NCBI GenBank assembly: GCA_014804675.1
Contig: JAAUZH010000003.1
Span: 1 to 38,277, forward strand
Origin: Lachnospiraceae bacterium
GTDB lineage: Bacteria; Bacillota; Clostridia; Lachnospirales; Lachnospiraceae
DNA length: 38,277 nt
Reading direction: 5' to 3'
Every line of letters starts with the position of its first letter. The stretch's first letter is position 1. The notes beneath the pieces are model-generated. The model was given only the letters and a program-made list of their open reading frames with translations, was not told the origin of the DNA and ran no database searches. Both the position numbers and the translations under genes were made by a program. Of the stretch, positions 8,822-16,461 are shown piece by piece.

Positions 8822-8865
8822 AAAAAGAATACCCATCAAATATGAATTCAATGGGTATTCTTTTT
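8822..8865 (-). terminator. intrinsic terminator between secreted protein and lipoprotein genes
   Basis: AAAAAGAATACCCAT (8822-8836) pairs perfectly over 15 bp with 8851-8865 across a 14-nt loop; on the minus strand the 3' side ends in a T-run. It works in either direction. It lies between two genes of one strand with only 67 bp between them, so agrD-agrB-secreted-protein transcripts would mostly stop here and the ABC genes would be read at a lower level. Confidence 0.8.
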
Positions 8866-8869
8866 TGTC

Positions 8870-9274
8870 TTAATAAGTCACTCTGCCAGACACTTCTAAT
8901 GCTGTACTTGTGGTACTGCTTGTATCCTTCTTCCCTCTCATATAATACAAGGTGTCCGTATCAACCTTTGAAGTATATGCATATGCCTTAGATTGCTTTT
9001 TGGCCTTGTGCAATACATAATTGCTTACAAATGCATTATCGGAACTTCTTCTGATTCTTGTTCCAAAAACATTTGCTGATGAAAGATTGCCACCGCTAAT
9101 CGTTATATAATAGTTTTGTTCTGTATCATTCTTATATCCTGAATTAACAGGCAATGCACCATCTGTACTCTTAAAAACAAAATGATAAGACTCAGTTGCG
9201 GCGGATACCGGAATAACACTTAACATTGCACAAGTCGCTACAATAGTTGCTGTTTTTAAAAATTTACTTTTCAT
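8870..9274 (-). CDS. small secreted protein downstream of agrB
   Basis: 134 residues. A Sec signal peptide (about 1-26, ending VSA-A) precedes a mature part of roughly 108 residues, rich in Ser, Thr, Tyr and Lys with alternating beta-type patterns and no Cys. The size and composition resemble small secreted DUF2712-type proteins that I recall next to agr/ABC genes, but this is only a tentative likeness. AAGGAG ten bases upstream sets the start, 5 bp after the agrB stop. Followed by a strong terminator, it is likely the most abundant product of the agrDB operon. It may be a cell-density-controlled effector exported or tolerated through the downstream ABC system. Confidence 0.8.
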   Translation of the reverse strand: MKSKFLKTATIVATCAMLSVIPVSAATESYHFVFKSTDGALPVNSGYKNDTEQNYYITISGGNLSSANVFGTRIRRSSDNAFVSNYVLHKAKKQSKAYAYTSKVDTDTLYYMRGKKDTSSTTSTALEVSGRVTY

Positions 9275-9279
9275 TTAGT

Positions 9280-9864
9280 CTAATCTCCTTTTCTCTTAAT
9301 GCTTTGTGAATAAATCATCTCTACCAAAATAGAAACTGCTACACAAATATGACCTATTAGAATTCCTTCAAAACATTTTGTAAACTTCAAACCGTACATT
9401 ACAGCCATTGTAATTGCCTCAATCGTCCATGTAATAATCGCTCTGTTTCTATAAACCAATTCTTCCACTTCGTCCAGTTTCTTGTTCATGTTTTGCATCG
9501 GTACAAAGAGAATAATTACTACACTGGAGATTAACCACACTATCAGTTGTACCATCAATGGAATATCCTTTATTTTAATCATAATCATCATACATAATGC
9601 ACTGGCTAAAGTTATGAAATAACAACCCAGCACAGTTTTTGCATGATATCCTCCTGCATATTTTCGTAACATGCAGAAAGCAATTAAATAGCAACAGGTC
9701 GCTGGTACCTCATGAAAAAGCAGTGCCAATGTTAAAATAGAAAACGTATCAATAGCATTCATCAATAGTTGAAAAATACCATACTCATATATTTCCTTTT
9801 CTTCCATTGCTATTACTTTTTTGGTTATAAGCCAGTTTGTTAGTTGTCTTGATATCATTTCCAT
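9280..9864 (-). CDS. agrB: AgrB, autoinducing-peptide processing membrane protease
   Basis: 194 residues, the usual size. AgrB cleaves the AgrD C-terminal tail and forms the thiolactone ring. The catalytic pair is clear: H74 in RKYAGGYHAKT and C81, seven residues later as in the staphylococcal enzyme (H77/C84). Five to six membrane segments follow from residue 35 to 185. ATG 9864 lies two bases after the agrD stop with no strong ribosome site of its own, so translation is probably coupled to agrD. The order is D then B. Confidence 0.93.
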   Translation of the reverse strand: MEMISRQLTNWLITKKVIAMEEKEIYEYGIFQLLMNAIDTFSILTLALLFHEVPATCCYLIAFCMLRKYAGGYHAKTVLGCYFITLASALCMMIMIKIKDIPLMVQLIVWLISSVVIILFVPMQNMNKKLDEVEELVYRNRAIITWTIEAITMAVMYGLKFTKCFEGILIGHICVAVSILVEMIYSQSIKRKGD

Positions 9865-9866
9865 GG

Positions 9867-10001
9867 CTAAAACTTTCTAAGTTTCTTTATCTTTTTTGGC
9901 TCTTCGGGCTGATAATAATATAATGTACATGCTGAATTTGCACTCTTGATTGCAGTACTCTTTGCAACCTTTGCAACTGCAGCAGCTACAAGCTTCTTCA
10001 T
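9867..10001 (-). CDS. agrD: AgrD, cyclic-lactone autoinducer precursor
   Basis: 44 residues, read directly from the sequence. The parts are an amphipathic, Lys/Ala-rich N-terminal leader (1-20), a core NSACTLYY (22-29) and a charged tail YQPEEPKKIKKLRKF. The layout matches AgrD, and the SAC-xxxx-QPEEP pattern closely resembles the C. perfringens precursor. The predicted signal is a five-residue thiolactone ring Cys25-Tyr29 with a short Asn-Ser-Ala tail. AAAGGAGG nine bases before ATG 10001 is strong. It is directly followed by agrB. Confidence 0.92.
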   Translation of the reverse strand: MKKLVAAAVAKVAKSTAIKSANSACTLYYYQPEEPKKIKKLRKF

Positions 10002-10302
10002 AACTCATTTCCTCCTTTCCTTAATAGTTCAAGACTCAGCTTATACCTTTTGGTGAAATCCACATATTTGCAAAGCTGACAAGATACTTCCTTATGGTTC
10101 TACACATGCATATGTAACGTCTCAGTCGTATTGGTTTCAACTAAGATACAGGAAGTTTACCACAGAAAAAAAGGCAAATTTTCAAGTTGTAAAAATTCAT
10201 ATAGATTTTTGTAATATATTACATTTTTGGAAGTTTTTGTCTTAAAAAAAGTTTGCTTCTATTAATCGATAAAAACAAACTTTCCTCAAGATTTTCATTT
10301 AT
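10002..10302. other. agrC-agrD intergenic control region
   Basis: This 300-bp gap holds the agrC terminator (10244-10283) and must contain the agrD promoter. A perfect 14-bp palindrome, TGTAATATATTACA, lies at 10210-10223. A TATAAG that could serve as -10 lies at 10045-10040. GTT-containing sequences on the minus strand near 10110-10145 repeat at about 23-bp spacing and could be LytTR-type AgrA sites, but neither matches a consensus well. I cannot fix the promoter from sequence alone. Confidence 0.4.
10244..10283 (-). terminator. terminator after agrC
   Basis: On the minus strand AAAGTTTG (10283-10276) pairs with CAAACTTT (10255-10248) around a 20-nt loop, and a seven-T run follows. It lies just past the agrC stop and separates the agrAC transcript from agrDB. 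Confidence 0.8.
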
Positions 10303-11580
10303 TTACACATATAGCATTATATTAACAGCAAACAATCCATCATCCGTTGTGATTTCCATGACACCATTATATTTATTGATGGTATTATTAACACTTTTTA
10401 GCCCAATACCATGTAAATCCTTATTCTCTTTTCTGGTAACATATTCTTCTCCGCTTATATTAATTATCTGATCAAAAGAATTCCTGATGCAGAGTATCAA
10501 GCATCCTTCTTCATAATTAAGTAAAATATCAATGCTTCTTGATGCCTCAAGTCTCTCACAAGCTTCTATCGAATTATCTAAAAGATTTCCCAGAATGACA
10601 ACCATATCATCTGTATTAATCTCAAATCCGGCAGGTAACATGATGCTGCTGGTTACAGCAATATTTCTTGATATCGCCTCCTGCAATTTACTGTTGATGA
10701 TACTGTCGATTATCAGATTTCCAGTATTGCTGTAAATCTGATGCTCCTCATTTTTTTCTTCAATTTCTTTCACATATTTCTTTAACTGCTGTGCATTTTC
10801 TTCTTCCGCGAGCTGTCTTAATATCTGAACACGATTTTTCCAATCATGTCTGAATTGGCGTTCTAACTCTTGCTTTTGCAGAATAATTACCGCTTCCCTT
10901 TGATAATATTCTTTTTCTTTTTCAATAAGACCAGCCTGCTCCCTGCTTTGAAATAACTCTACCAGGCAGTCCTGCAAATAAATCATAAGATACACTGTCA
11001 CTTCGGAACCAAACAAAATTGCAGATTCAATAAGAATACTTTTCTGAGTTCCTGTGCATAAAAGCAATAGCTCACATATCATGGTTGCAAACACGATTAT
11101 CTCCAGAATGACAATCTTTCCAGAAAACTTTACAGCATTATCCCTAAGTATAAAGCTCTGCATACTTATTATAATAATCCAAAATACTATGCGGCTTAAG
11201 AATAGTGCAATGCTCTGCTCATTCTCCGCCTTTGCAAGCACTCCAAAATCATCTCTTCCTATAATCACCGCCATGATTGTTTCTGCCAGGGCCAGAAGGA
11301 TATTTATTGTTGTTGTAATTATAATTTTTTTCCATATAGTCGTTCTATAACAACAGGTAAGTACAAATATTGACAGGATGCTCATTGCTAAATTAATCCA
11401 TACATATGGTACATAATAATCAACTAAAAATGTGGATGCCGCATTTATTAATACAGCTACAGCAAGCCCTCTCTTATTAATTAATTCATTTTTAAATAGG
11501 CTCCTTAATAATCTCAAGATTATATATATTTCAAATGCTTTCACCGCAAACTTATTACAAACTCCTAAAACCTCGACCAT
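10303..11580 (-). CDS. agrC: AgrC-type sensor histidine kinase (GHKL)
   Basis: 425 residues. The N-terminal 205 residues form six or so membrane spans, the AIP-sensing half. A coiled linker leads to the histidine box RQFRHDWKNR with H245, then the GHKL ATPase: N-box GNLLDNSIEA (331-340) and G-box GIGLKSV (391-397). The DHp histidine followed by Asp-Trp-Lys-Asn is typical of the HPK10/AgrC family. Its ATG follows the agrA stop without a gap (TAGATG), so the two are coupled. The expected ligand is the peptide made by AgrD/AgrB next door. Confidence 0.92.
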   Translation of the reverse strand: MVEVLGVCNKFAVKAFEIYIILRLLRSLFKNELINKRGLAVAVLINAASTFLVDYYVPYVWINLAMSILSIFVLTCCYRTTIWKKIIITTTINILLALAETIMAVIIGRDDFGVLAKAENEQSIALFLSRIVFWIIIISMQSFILRDNAVKFSGKIVILEIIVFATMICELLLLCTGTQKSILIESAILFGSEVTVYLMIYLQDCLVELFQSREQAGLIEKEKEYYQREAVIILQKQELERQFRHDWKNRVQILRQLAEEENAQQLKKYVKEIEEKNEEHQIYSNTGNLIIDSIINSKLQEAISRNIAVTSSIMLPAGFEINTDDMVVILGNLLDNSIEACERLEASRSIDILLNYEEGCLILCIRNSFDQIINISGEEYVTRKENKDLHGIGLKSVNNTINKYNGVMEITTDDGLFAVNIMLYV

Positions 11581-12303
11581 CTACTGCCTCTCTCTCTTTT
11601 TGATTTCCAGAAACTGCTTTCTAATTGCGCTTCTTCTGGATTGGCTTATAGGGATAATAGTTCCATCTATCAAAGTAACCTGCTCATATTCCATTTTCTG
11701 TATGCATTGGTAATTAATAATAAATGATTTATGTACATACAGAAATTGTTTTCCTTTCACTTGATTATATATTTGCTCCAGCGAACCATAAAACTCTGAG
11801 GTTCCACTTCTCCCATGCAGTGTAATCTTTCTTGCCCGGCTTGAAAAATATACGATATCCGAAAGTGACACGTACAGAATACTTTTACCTATCTTATATT
11901 GAAATTTCTCGATTTTCTGATTGCTTAATATCAAGTATTTGTCAATTACTCTTCTAATCTCCTGTTGTGATATGGGCTTTACCAAAAAATTAATGGGTCT
12001 ATATTCAAACAATTCCATGGCATATCCGGTATTTCCAGATACATATGCAATCTGAACTGTTTCATCTCCAATTGTTTCTCTTATGTATTTACCAACAGCG
12101 ACACCATTCCTGCCTTTATATTCAATATCAAGAAAAATCAAGTCCATTTTTCCCTTTTTATAAGCATCACATAGCTTATCCCCACTATCAAAGCATTCTA
12201 TTTCTGCTTCTATTGCATATTCTTTGAATATATTCTGTAAATACTTTTCTATGGTAAACTGGATGTTTATCTCATCATCGCATATTGCTGCCTTTATATG
12301 CAC
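11581..12303 (-). CDS. agrA: AgrA-type response regulator (LytTR)
   Basis: 240 residues. The receiver domain (1-125) has acidic residues D9/D10 and phospho-acceptor D59 in LIFLDIE. The LytTR DNA-binding domain (about 140-238) contains FLYVHKSFIINY and an ISQSRR motif close to the end, as in AgrA. The start is GTG 12303, with GGAG ten bases upstream; the second residue onward (HIKAAICDDE) matches the normal family N-terminus. It is first in the agrAC operon, with a good promoter 70 bp upstream. It presumably activates agrDB and the secreted-protein/ABC genes. Confidence 0.92.
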   Translation of the reverse strand: MHIKAAICDDEINIQFTIEKYLQNIFKEYAIEAEIECFDSGDKLCDAYKKGKMDLIFLDIEYKGRNGVAVGKYIRETIGDETVQIAYVSGNTGYAMELFEYRPINFLVKPISQQEIRRVIDKYLILSNQKIEKFQYKIGKSILYVSLSDIVYFSSRARKITLHGRSGTSEFYGSLEQIYNQVKGKQFLYVHKSFIINYQCIQKMEYEQVTLIDGTIIPISQSRRSAIRKQFLEIKKRERQ

Positions 12304-12373
12304 AATTACACCACTCCATTATCACATATTTTAAATACTGCAACCCGGCATTTTAAAATCACAGTACCTTTTT

Positions 12374-12401
12374 ATTATATCAAAATAATCATTTTTTTCA
12401 A
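12374..12401 (-). promoter_or_regulatory. agrA promoter
   Basis: TTGAAA (12401-12396), a 16-bp spacer and TGA-TATAAT (-10 at 12379-12374). Near consensus with an extended -10, consistent with constitutive agrAC expression. The leader is about 65 nt. Confidence 0.75.
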
Positions 12402-12450
12402 ACAGTAATATAGTTTATTTCTCTTTTACTTGATTAAAACAGCAAAAAGA

Positions 12451-12481
12451 CTCTGAAACACCATTCCAAGGTATTTCAGAG
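12451..12481 (-). terminator. terminator of the DUF1538/PII operon
   Basis: CTCTGAAACACC (12451-12462) pairs with GGTATTTCAGAG (12470-12481) with one mismatch over a 7-nt loop; on the minus strand TCTTTTTG follows. A second hairpin (TTCCGGCT 12511-12518 with AGCCGGAA 12535-12542) lies just after the stop codon and has no T-run. Confidence 0.75.
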
Positions 12482-12545
12482 CCAAATTCCGCTTCTGATT
12501 CTTTAAAGACTTCCGGCTGAAGGGAAACAGCAAAAGCCGGAAAAA

Positions 12546-13229
12546 CTACCCCACTCTGGCAATCTGCTCAATCCCCAAAGAACAAATCACCCCGCCTGCC
12601 TCCGTCTTCAGACCATGCTTCATGTTGATCATTTCCATAATGGCATTTCGGTTATCCCCGGAAGCCACAATAGCGATAATTTCTTTTTCCGCCTGCAGGG
12701 TAATCCCATAAAACTGCCCCAGATCCTGTTCCCCTGCAAAACGGGAACGGATAATGGTGCCCCCTCTTGCTCCTGCTCCTCTTGCAGTATCCATTACATC
12801 ATCGGAATGTCCCTGATTTACCACTACCAGTATGAGACTGTGCGCTTTTGCTTCCATTTTATTTCCTCCTGTCAGGTCTTCGCTTTGTTTCTGATTGATC
12901 AGTATTGTTGCTAAAATATTATTCAATCCTGTTAAGGGCATTTGAAATATAATCCCCTTTAAAGGTATCTGACTGTAAAATCCTTCTTCTTCCTTTAACC
13001 TATAAAAAAAGTTATCCGCATTCGTATCTGCAGCAAGGCTCAATAAAATATCCCGTTCCCCAGTACCCACTCCCAGCACATCTAAAAGCTCCGAGGAAGC
13101 GGTTCCATGACCGGAGCATTGATAGTGGCAGCCTATGCCGTTTTTTCTGCAAAGCTTTACTAAGCCTTTTCCCTGCCCTCTTTCCAAAATGGCAACGATC
13201 AGCTTTATGCCTTCTTTTTTATCACTCAT
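12546..13229 (-). CDS. PII-like nitrogen-regulator protein, tandem domains
   Basis: 227 residues from ATG 13229 (MSDKKEG), chosen because AAGGAAGGAG lies six bases upstream; a longer frame to 13262 is unsupported. Two similar ferredoxin-fold halves (about 8-105 and 122-225) each show the GlnB-like pattern of a strand, a GA/GH-rich turn, then ILLSLAA or EIIAIVA. The second half (VVVNQGHSDDVMDTARGAGARGG) is the clearer PII homologue. The T-loop uridylylation Tyr is not evident. It is coupled to the DUF1538 membrane protein, so it probably senses a small effector and gates that protein, as GlnB does AmtB. The ligand is unknown. Confidence 0.78.
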   Translation of the reverse strand: MSDKKEGIKLIVAILERGQGKGLVKLCRKNGIGCHYQCSGHGTASSELLDVLGVGTGERDILLSLAADTNADNFFYRLKEEEGFYSQIPLKGIIFQMPLTGLNNILATILINQKQSEDLTGGNKMEAKAHSLILVVVNQGHSDDVMDTARGAGARGGTIIRSRFAGEQDLGQFYGITLQAEKEIIAIVASGDNRNAIMEMINMKHGLKTEAGGVICSLGIEQIARVG

Positions 13230-13230
13230 A

Positions 13231-14769
13231 TCATGCTCCTTCCTTTCCGTCAAAAAATACAATGATATCCTCTATAGGACCCGGATGCATCTGGGCAAGT
13301 CTCCTCTTTTCCAACCGCTTCTTTATATTTACACTTAGTCCCAGCAGCTGAATCGTGCAAAGAGGCGTCATGGCAACCATGGCAACGATACCAAAGGCAT
13401 CTGTTAAAATATTTCCCCCAAGAGCTTCACAGGCGCCCATGGCTAATGGCAGCAAAAAGGTTGCCGTCATGGGACCGCTTGCCACTCCGCCGGAGTCAAA
13501 AGCAATACCGGTAAAAATCTGTGGAACAAAAAATGTCATGACCAAAGAAATAACATATCCCGGAATCAAAAACCACATAATATTGATTCCCGTTAAAATA
13601 CGTACCATGGCAAGCCCTACTGACAGAGCGATACCAGCTGATAGGCTAAGCTGCATAGAGCTTCTTGTAATGGAACCGCTGGATATTTCCTCTACCTGCT
13701 TGGTAAGCACTGCCACTGCCGGCTCAGCTTTTACGATATAATATCCAATCAGGGTGCCAATAGGCACCAGCAGCCATTTATGACTGCCTCCTGCAATGGA
13801 GGCGCCAATAAACTGTCCCGCCGGCATAAAGCCTACATTCACTCCGGTAAGGAACAGGACAAGTCCCATATAGGTATAAACAAGCCCTGCCACGATTTTC
13901 ATCATCTGCCTGTGATGAAATCTCTTAAAGAGTAATTGAAAGCCCAAAAACAACAGAGCTATCGGAATGATGGCAACCGCCACCTCCTTTGCATACACAG
14001 GCAGCGCCTTTGCAAACTGTATCGCCCCATCCCTGGTAGTGACCAGATCCGGCAGGGATACCGGCTCATAAGAAGCATCCTCCGGCCTGTAGCAAATGCT
14101 TAAGATCAGTACGGATAAAACAGGTCCAATGCTGCAAAGGGAAATGAGACCAAAGCTGTCACTGTTGGAATTTTTATCGCTTCGTACGGAAGCCATGCCG
14201 ATTCCCAATGCCATAATAAAGGGCACCGTTATGGGTCCTGTGGTCACTCCTCCCGAATCAAAGGAAACCGGGATAAAATAATTGGGTGCAAAAATGGATA
14301 AGATAAAAATAATGGAATAAAAAAATACAAGAGTATAGGATAAAGGAATCTTTAAAAGCATACGAAGCTCTGCAATTACCAGAAAAATACCAACCCCTGA
14401 CGCAACCGTCAGAATCAAAACCAGATTGGGAATAGAACTGACCTGCTGTGCCAGCACCTGTAAATCCGGTTCCGCCACTGTAATCAGAATGCCTAAGACC
14501 AGACATACGCTTAAAGGAATCAGAATTTTTTTTGCCTTGCTCATCTTTATGCCGATTCCTTCTCCCATGGGAATCATGGACATATCCACTCCAAGGGTAA
14601 AAAAGCCCATGCCGAAAATCAGCATTAGGGCGCCAAATAAAAATAAAACAAGCGTCCCCGGAGTCAGGGGCGCAATGGTAATGCTTAAGACCAGGACAAT
14701 GGCTGTAATGGGGATAACCGCTGTAATGGACTCAAATACCTTTTCTGTAAAGGGATTTTCTCTCTTCAA
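13231..14769 (-). CDS. DUF1538 membrane protein, duplicated
   Basis: 512 residues and about 12-14 membrane segments. The two halves are clearly duplicated: FDSGGVTTGP (170-179) and FDSGGVASGP (424-433); AEPDLQVLAQQV (99-110) and AEPAVAVLTKQV (348-359); GVDMSMIPMGEGIG (60-73) and GVNVGFMPAGQFIG (309-322). The repeat offset is about 250 residues. This is the DUF1538 family as I know it, probably a transporter with inverted or tandem bundles; the conserved acidic FDSGG and AEP motifs would be good substrate or ion sites. The start is TTG 14769 with AGGAG eight bases upstream. It is coupled to the PII-like gene. Confidence 0.82.
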   Translation of the reverse strand: MKRENPFTEKVFESITAVIPITAIVLVLSITIAPLTPGTLVLFLFGALMLIFGMGFFTLGVDMSMIPMGEGIGIKMSKAKKILIPLSVCLVLGILITVAEPDLQVLAQQVSSIPNLVLILTVASGVGIFLVIAELRMLLKIPLSYTLVFFYSIIFILSIFAPNYFIPVSFDSGGVTTGPITVPFIMALGIGMASVRSDKNSNSDSFGLISLCSIGPVLSVLILSICYRPEDASYEPVSLPDLVTTRDGAIQFAKALPVYAKEVAVAIIPIALLFLGFQLLFKRFHHRQMMKIVAGLVYTYMGLVLFLTGVNVGFMPAGQFIGASIAGGSHKWLLVPIGTLIGYYIVKAEPAVAVLTKQVEEISSGSITRSSMQLSLSAGIALSVGLAMVRILTGINIMWFLIPGYVISLVMTFFVPQIFTGIAFDSGGVASGPMTATFLLPLAMGACEALGGNILTDAFGIVAMVAMTPLCTIQLLGLSVNIKKRLEKRRLAQMHPGPIEDIIVFFDGKEGA

Positions 14770-14815
14770 ATAGGATACTCCTTCCGTGTGCTTATCATTT
14801 TTTGCTGTGACAATT

Positions 14816-14844
14816 AGTATAGCATAAAAAGCTTGCTGTGCAAA
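14816..14844 (-). promoter_or_regulatory. promoter of the DUF1538/PII operon
   Basis: TTTGCA (14844-14839), a 17-bp spacer and TGC-TATACT (-10 at 14821-14816). Extended -10, four of six at -35. It lies 46 bp upstream of the TTG start. Confidence 0.6.
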
Positions 14845-15122
14845 ATAATAATTTGGAAGAGTTTGTGGAAAACGTAAAGGCTTTTGGAATAGAGGATGGG
14901 AGAACCGAGAGGCATGGGATAGTCTTACCAGTTCCCACTATGTATCGAAAGAGCCATAGTTATCTGGCTTGAAAAGGGCTAGATATACTGGCATGGTATA
15001 CGAATAAAATTTTTATCATATCTTTTATATCCCTTCATAAGCCTTCAAGCCCTGATTTTCTATTTTCCCCTTGCATATCAGCTTCTTTGCACGCAGAATT
15101 CTCCTGCGTTGTCCGGCACTCG
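14845..15122. other. gene-free stretch with a cruciform and element-end sequence
   Basis: No gene here. At 14928-14967 a two-part stem can form: CCAG (14928-14931) with CTGG (14964-14967), and ACTATG (14937-14942) with CATAGT (14955-14960). From about 15008 to 15065 the sequence is homologous to 21548-21610 (shared blocks TATCATATCTTTTA and TTCATAAGCCTT), marking the outer flank of the integrase remnants. The rest shows nothing I can name. Confidence 0.45.
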
Positions 15123-15254
15123 TCAAACACACTTGCGAGCAATGTGCTTTCCATGTTTCTCGCTCAAATCTAAAATTTTCGCCATCTGCTCCGCCGCACG
15201 GTCATAGCTGGCATGAGTATACACATTCAGCATGACACCTACATCGGAATGCCA
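15123..15254 (-). pseudogene. C-terminal remnant of a tyrosine-recombinase integrase
   Basis: Minus-strand translation gives HSDVGVMLNVYTHASYDRAA followed by EQMAKILDLSEKH and a stop at 15123. This is the end of a phage/ICE integrase, with the conserved GHSD-x-NVYTH region and the catalytic Tyr position. Everything upstream is missing: at 15255 the sequence joins unrelated plus-strand coding debris. A second, related remnant lies in the same orientation at 21637-21905. Confidence 0.8.
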
Positions 15255-15256
15255 CG

Positions 15257-15361
15257 GGCAGCCTCTATGCTGCCGATGTAAAGCAGGTAAAAGAACTAAT
15301 GAAACAAGTATTGGATACTCATAAATCCATGCTCACAAAACAGCCTTACATGAAGCAGTAA
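15257..15361 (+). pseudogene. 3' fragment of an unidentified gene
   Basis: An open frame without its own start reads GSLYAADVKQVKELMKQVLD and then a Lys-rich end, stopping with TAA at 15361. It abuts the integrase remnant on the opposite strand and has no ribosome site. The amphipathic, charged sequence looks like a genuine protein C-terminus (perhaps a conjugation or mobilisation gene), but the family is not recognised. Confidence 0.35.
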
Positions 15362-15451
15362 ACGGAAACGGAATTCCTGCTGAAGAACTGGGCAGTGTCA
15401 GTCAAATTTCTCAAAGCTGCCGTTTCTAAGGTGCATGGAAAACTCTTCTCT

Positions 15452-16459
15452 TTATACATTCCTTTTTCGCCGTTTAGAGATTGACAAATAAAGCAGAAAC
15501 CAAACAATGCAATGCGCCATAAGAATAAGCATATCTTTTGCTAGTGTCGGATCAGTGCTGCTTGCTAAATTCATAACCCCCTCAAAAGTTGCATTGGACG
15601 GCACAAAATAGCAAAGTATTAAAACCAAACCATTTGCCCCCAGCAGATAGGATAATAATGGTACTGCCATAAATACAATCATTACCACCTTAACATAGAC
15701 CACACCTACCATAAGGTTCTCGGAAAATTTACCGATAAACAACCCAATCAATGCAGCTACAAAAGCTGACAGAATAATCAGCACCAACATAAGAAATGTA
15801 CTCGTGGGGGAAAGCTGAAAGCAGATACAGGCTGTCATGACAGCGGACAGGCATCCAAAGACAAAACCAACAAAGATTTTTTGAATGACATATTGGCTGT
15901 ATGTCATAGGCAATATCTGATTAACCAAATCAACACCATTTTCTTTTTCAGATATCATATTCATAGCGTTAAAAGTACACCCCATGAACATAGCAACAAT
16001 TAGCGTCATTGCTATAAAAATATTTTGCATTCCTGCTAATACATCAGGACGCTCTAAAATACTGACATTTATCTGCTCTGCGTTTTCCCGCTCCGCATAT
16101 AATGCTGGAAGCGTGTCAGCCACTTGGCGATATATCTCCAGCTCATCGCCAGCTACCATTGTTTTGATGCCATTGCCATCGGTTTCTACTCCAATCAAAT
16201 CTGTAGAGGGTTCATTGATTGAAGCAGTTAATTCTTCCAGTGTTTTATATATGGTTACTGAACCATACCGTTCCAGCCACGACATTGTTCCAGCGGACAA
16301 ATTATTTTCTAATGTCCCAAAATGAAGTTCACCCAGTGAAGAAAGGTCAATCGTCCCGACAAAACGCAAAACAACAGCAACTATGATTGGCAGAAGAAAA
16401 GACATGATACAAAATTTGTCTTTCCAGACACTTTTGAGCTGGTAAATCAATCCCCGCAT
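15452..16459 (-). CDS. ABC-2-type permease, peptide-resistance module (second)
   Basis: 335 residues. A membrane span near 18-38, a large outside domain (about 40-165) and then five to six spans (168-330) give the ABC2_membrane topology. MNMISEKENGVDLVNQILPM around 186-205 is the coupling-helix motif of this family. AAGGAGG seven bases before ATG 16459 lies within the preceding permease's end (2-bp gap). It is the last gene of the small peptide-ATPase-permease-permease operon. Such two-permease modules under OmpR/kinase control (C. difficile CprABC, LanFEG) give lantibiotic resistance; that role is inferred. Confidence 0.82.
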   Translation of the reverse strand: MRGLIYQLKSVWKDKFCIMSFLLPIIVAVVLRFVGTIDLSSLGELHFGTLENNLSAGTMSWLERYGSVTIYKTLEELTASINEPSTDLIGVETDGNGIKTMVAGDELEIYRQVADTLPALYAERENAEQINVSILERPDVLAGMQNIFIAMTLIVAMFMGCTFNAMNMISEKENGVDLVNQILPMTYSQYVIQKIFVGFVFGCLSAVMTACICFQLSPTSTFLMLVLIILSAFVAALIGLFIGKFSENLMVGVVYVKVVMIVFMAVPLLSYLLGANGLVLILCYFVPSNATFEGVMNLASSTDPTLAKDMLILMAHCIVWFLLYLSISKRRKRNV

Positions 16460-16461
16460 AA

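Noticed and set aside
9870..10008. Alternative Cys-rich frame overlapping agrD (starting ATGAGTTATGAAGAAG, many Cys)
   Set aside because: Its ATG lies only two bases after the GGAGG, and the Cys content follows from the Ala/Val/Lys codons of agrD in the other frame. The agrD frame has the right spacing and family pattern.
13355..13741. Long plus-strand frame opposite the DUF1538 gene
   Set aside because: Shadow of the strongly biased codons of a membrane protein; no ribosome site, and the opposite strand is clearly coding.
14928..14967. Nested stem resembling a structured RNA or tRNA arm
   Set aside because: Only four- and six-base stems, without tRNA features such as a T-arm consensus.
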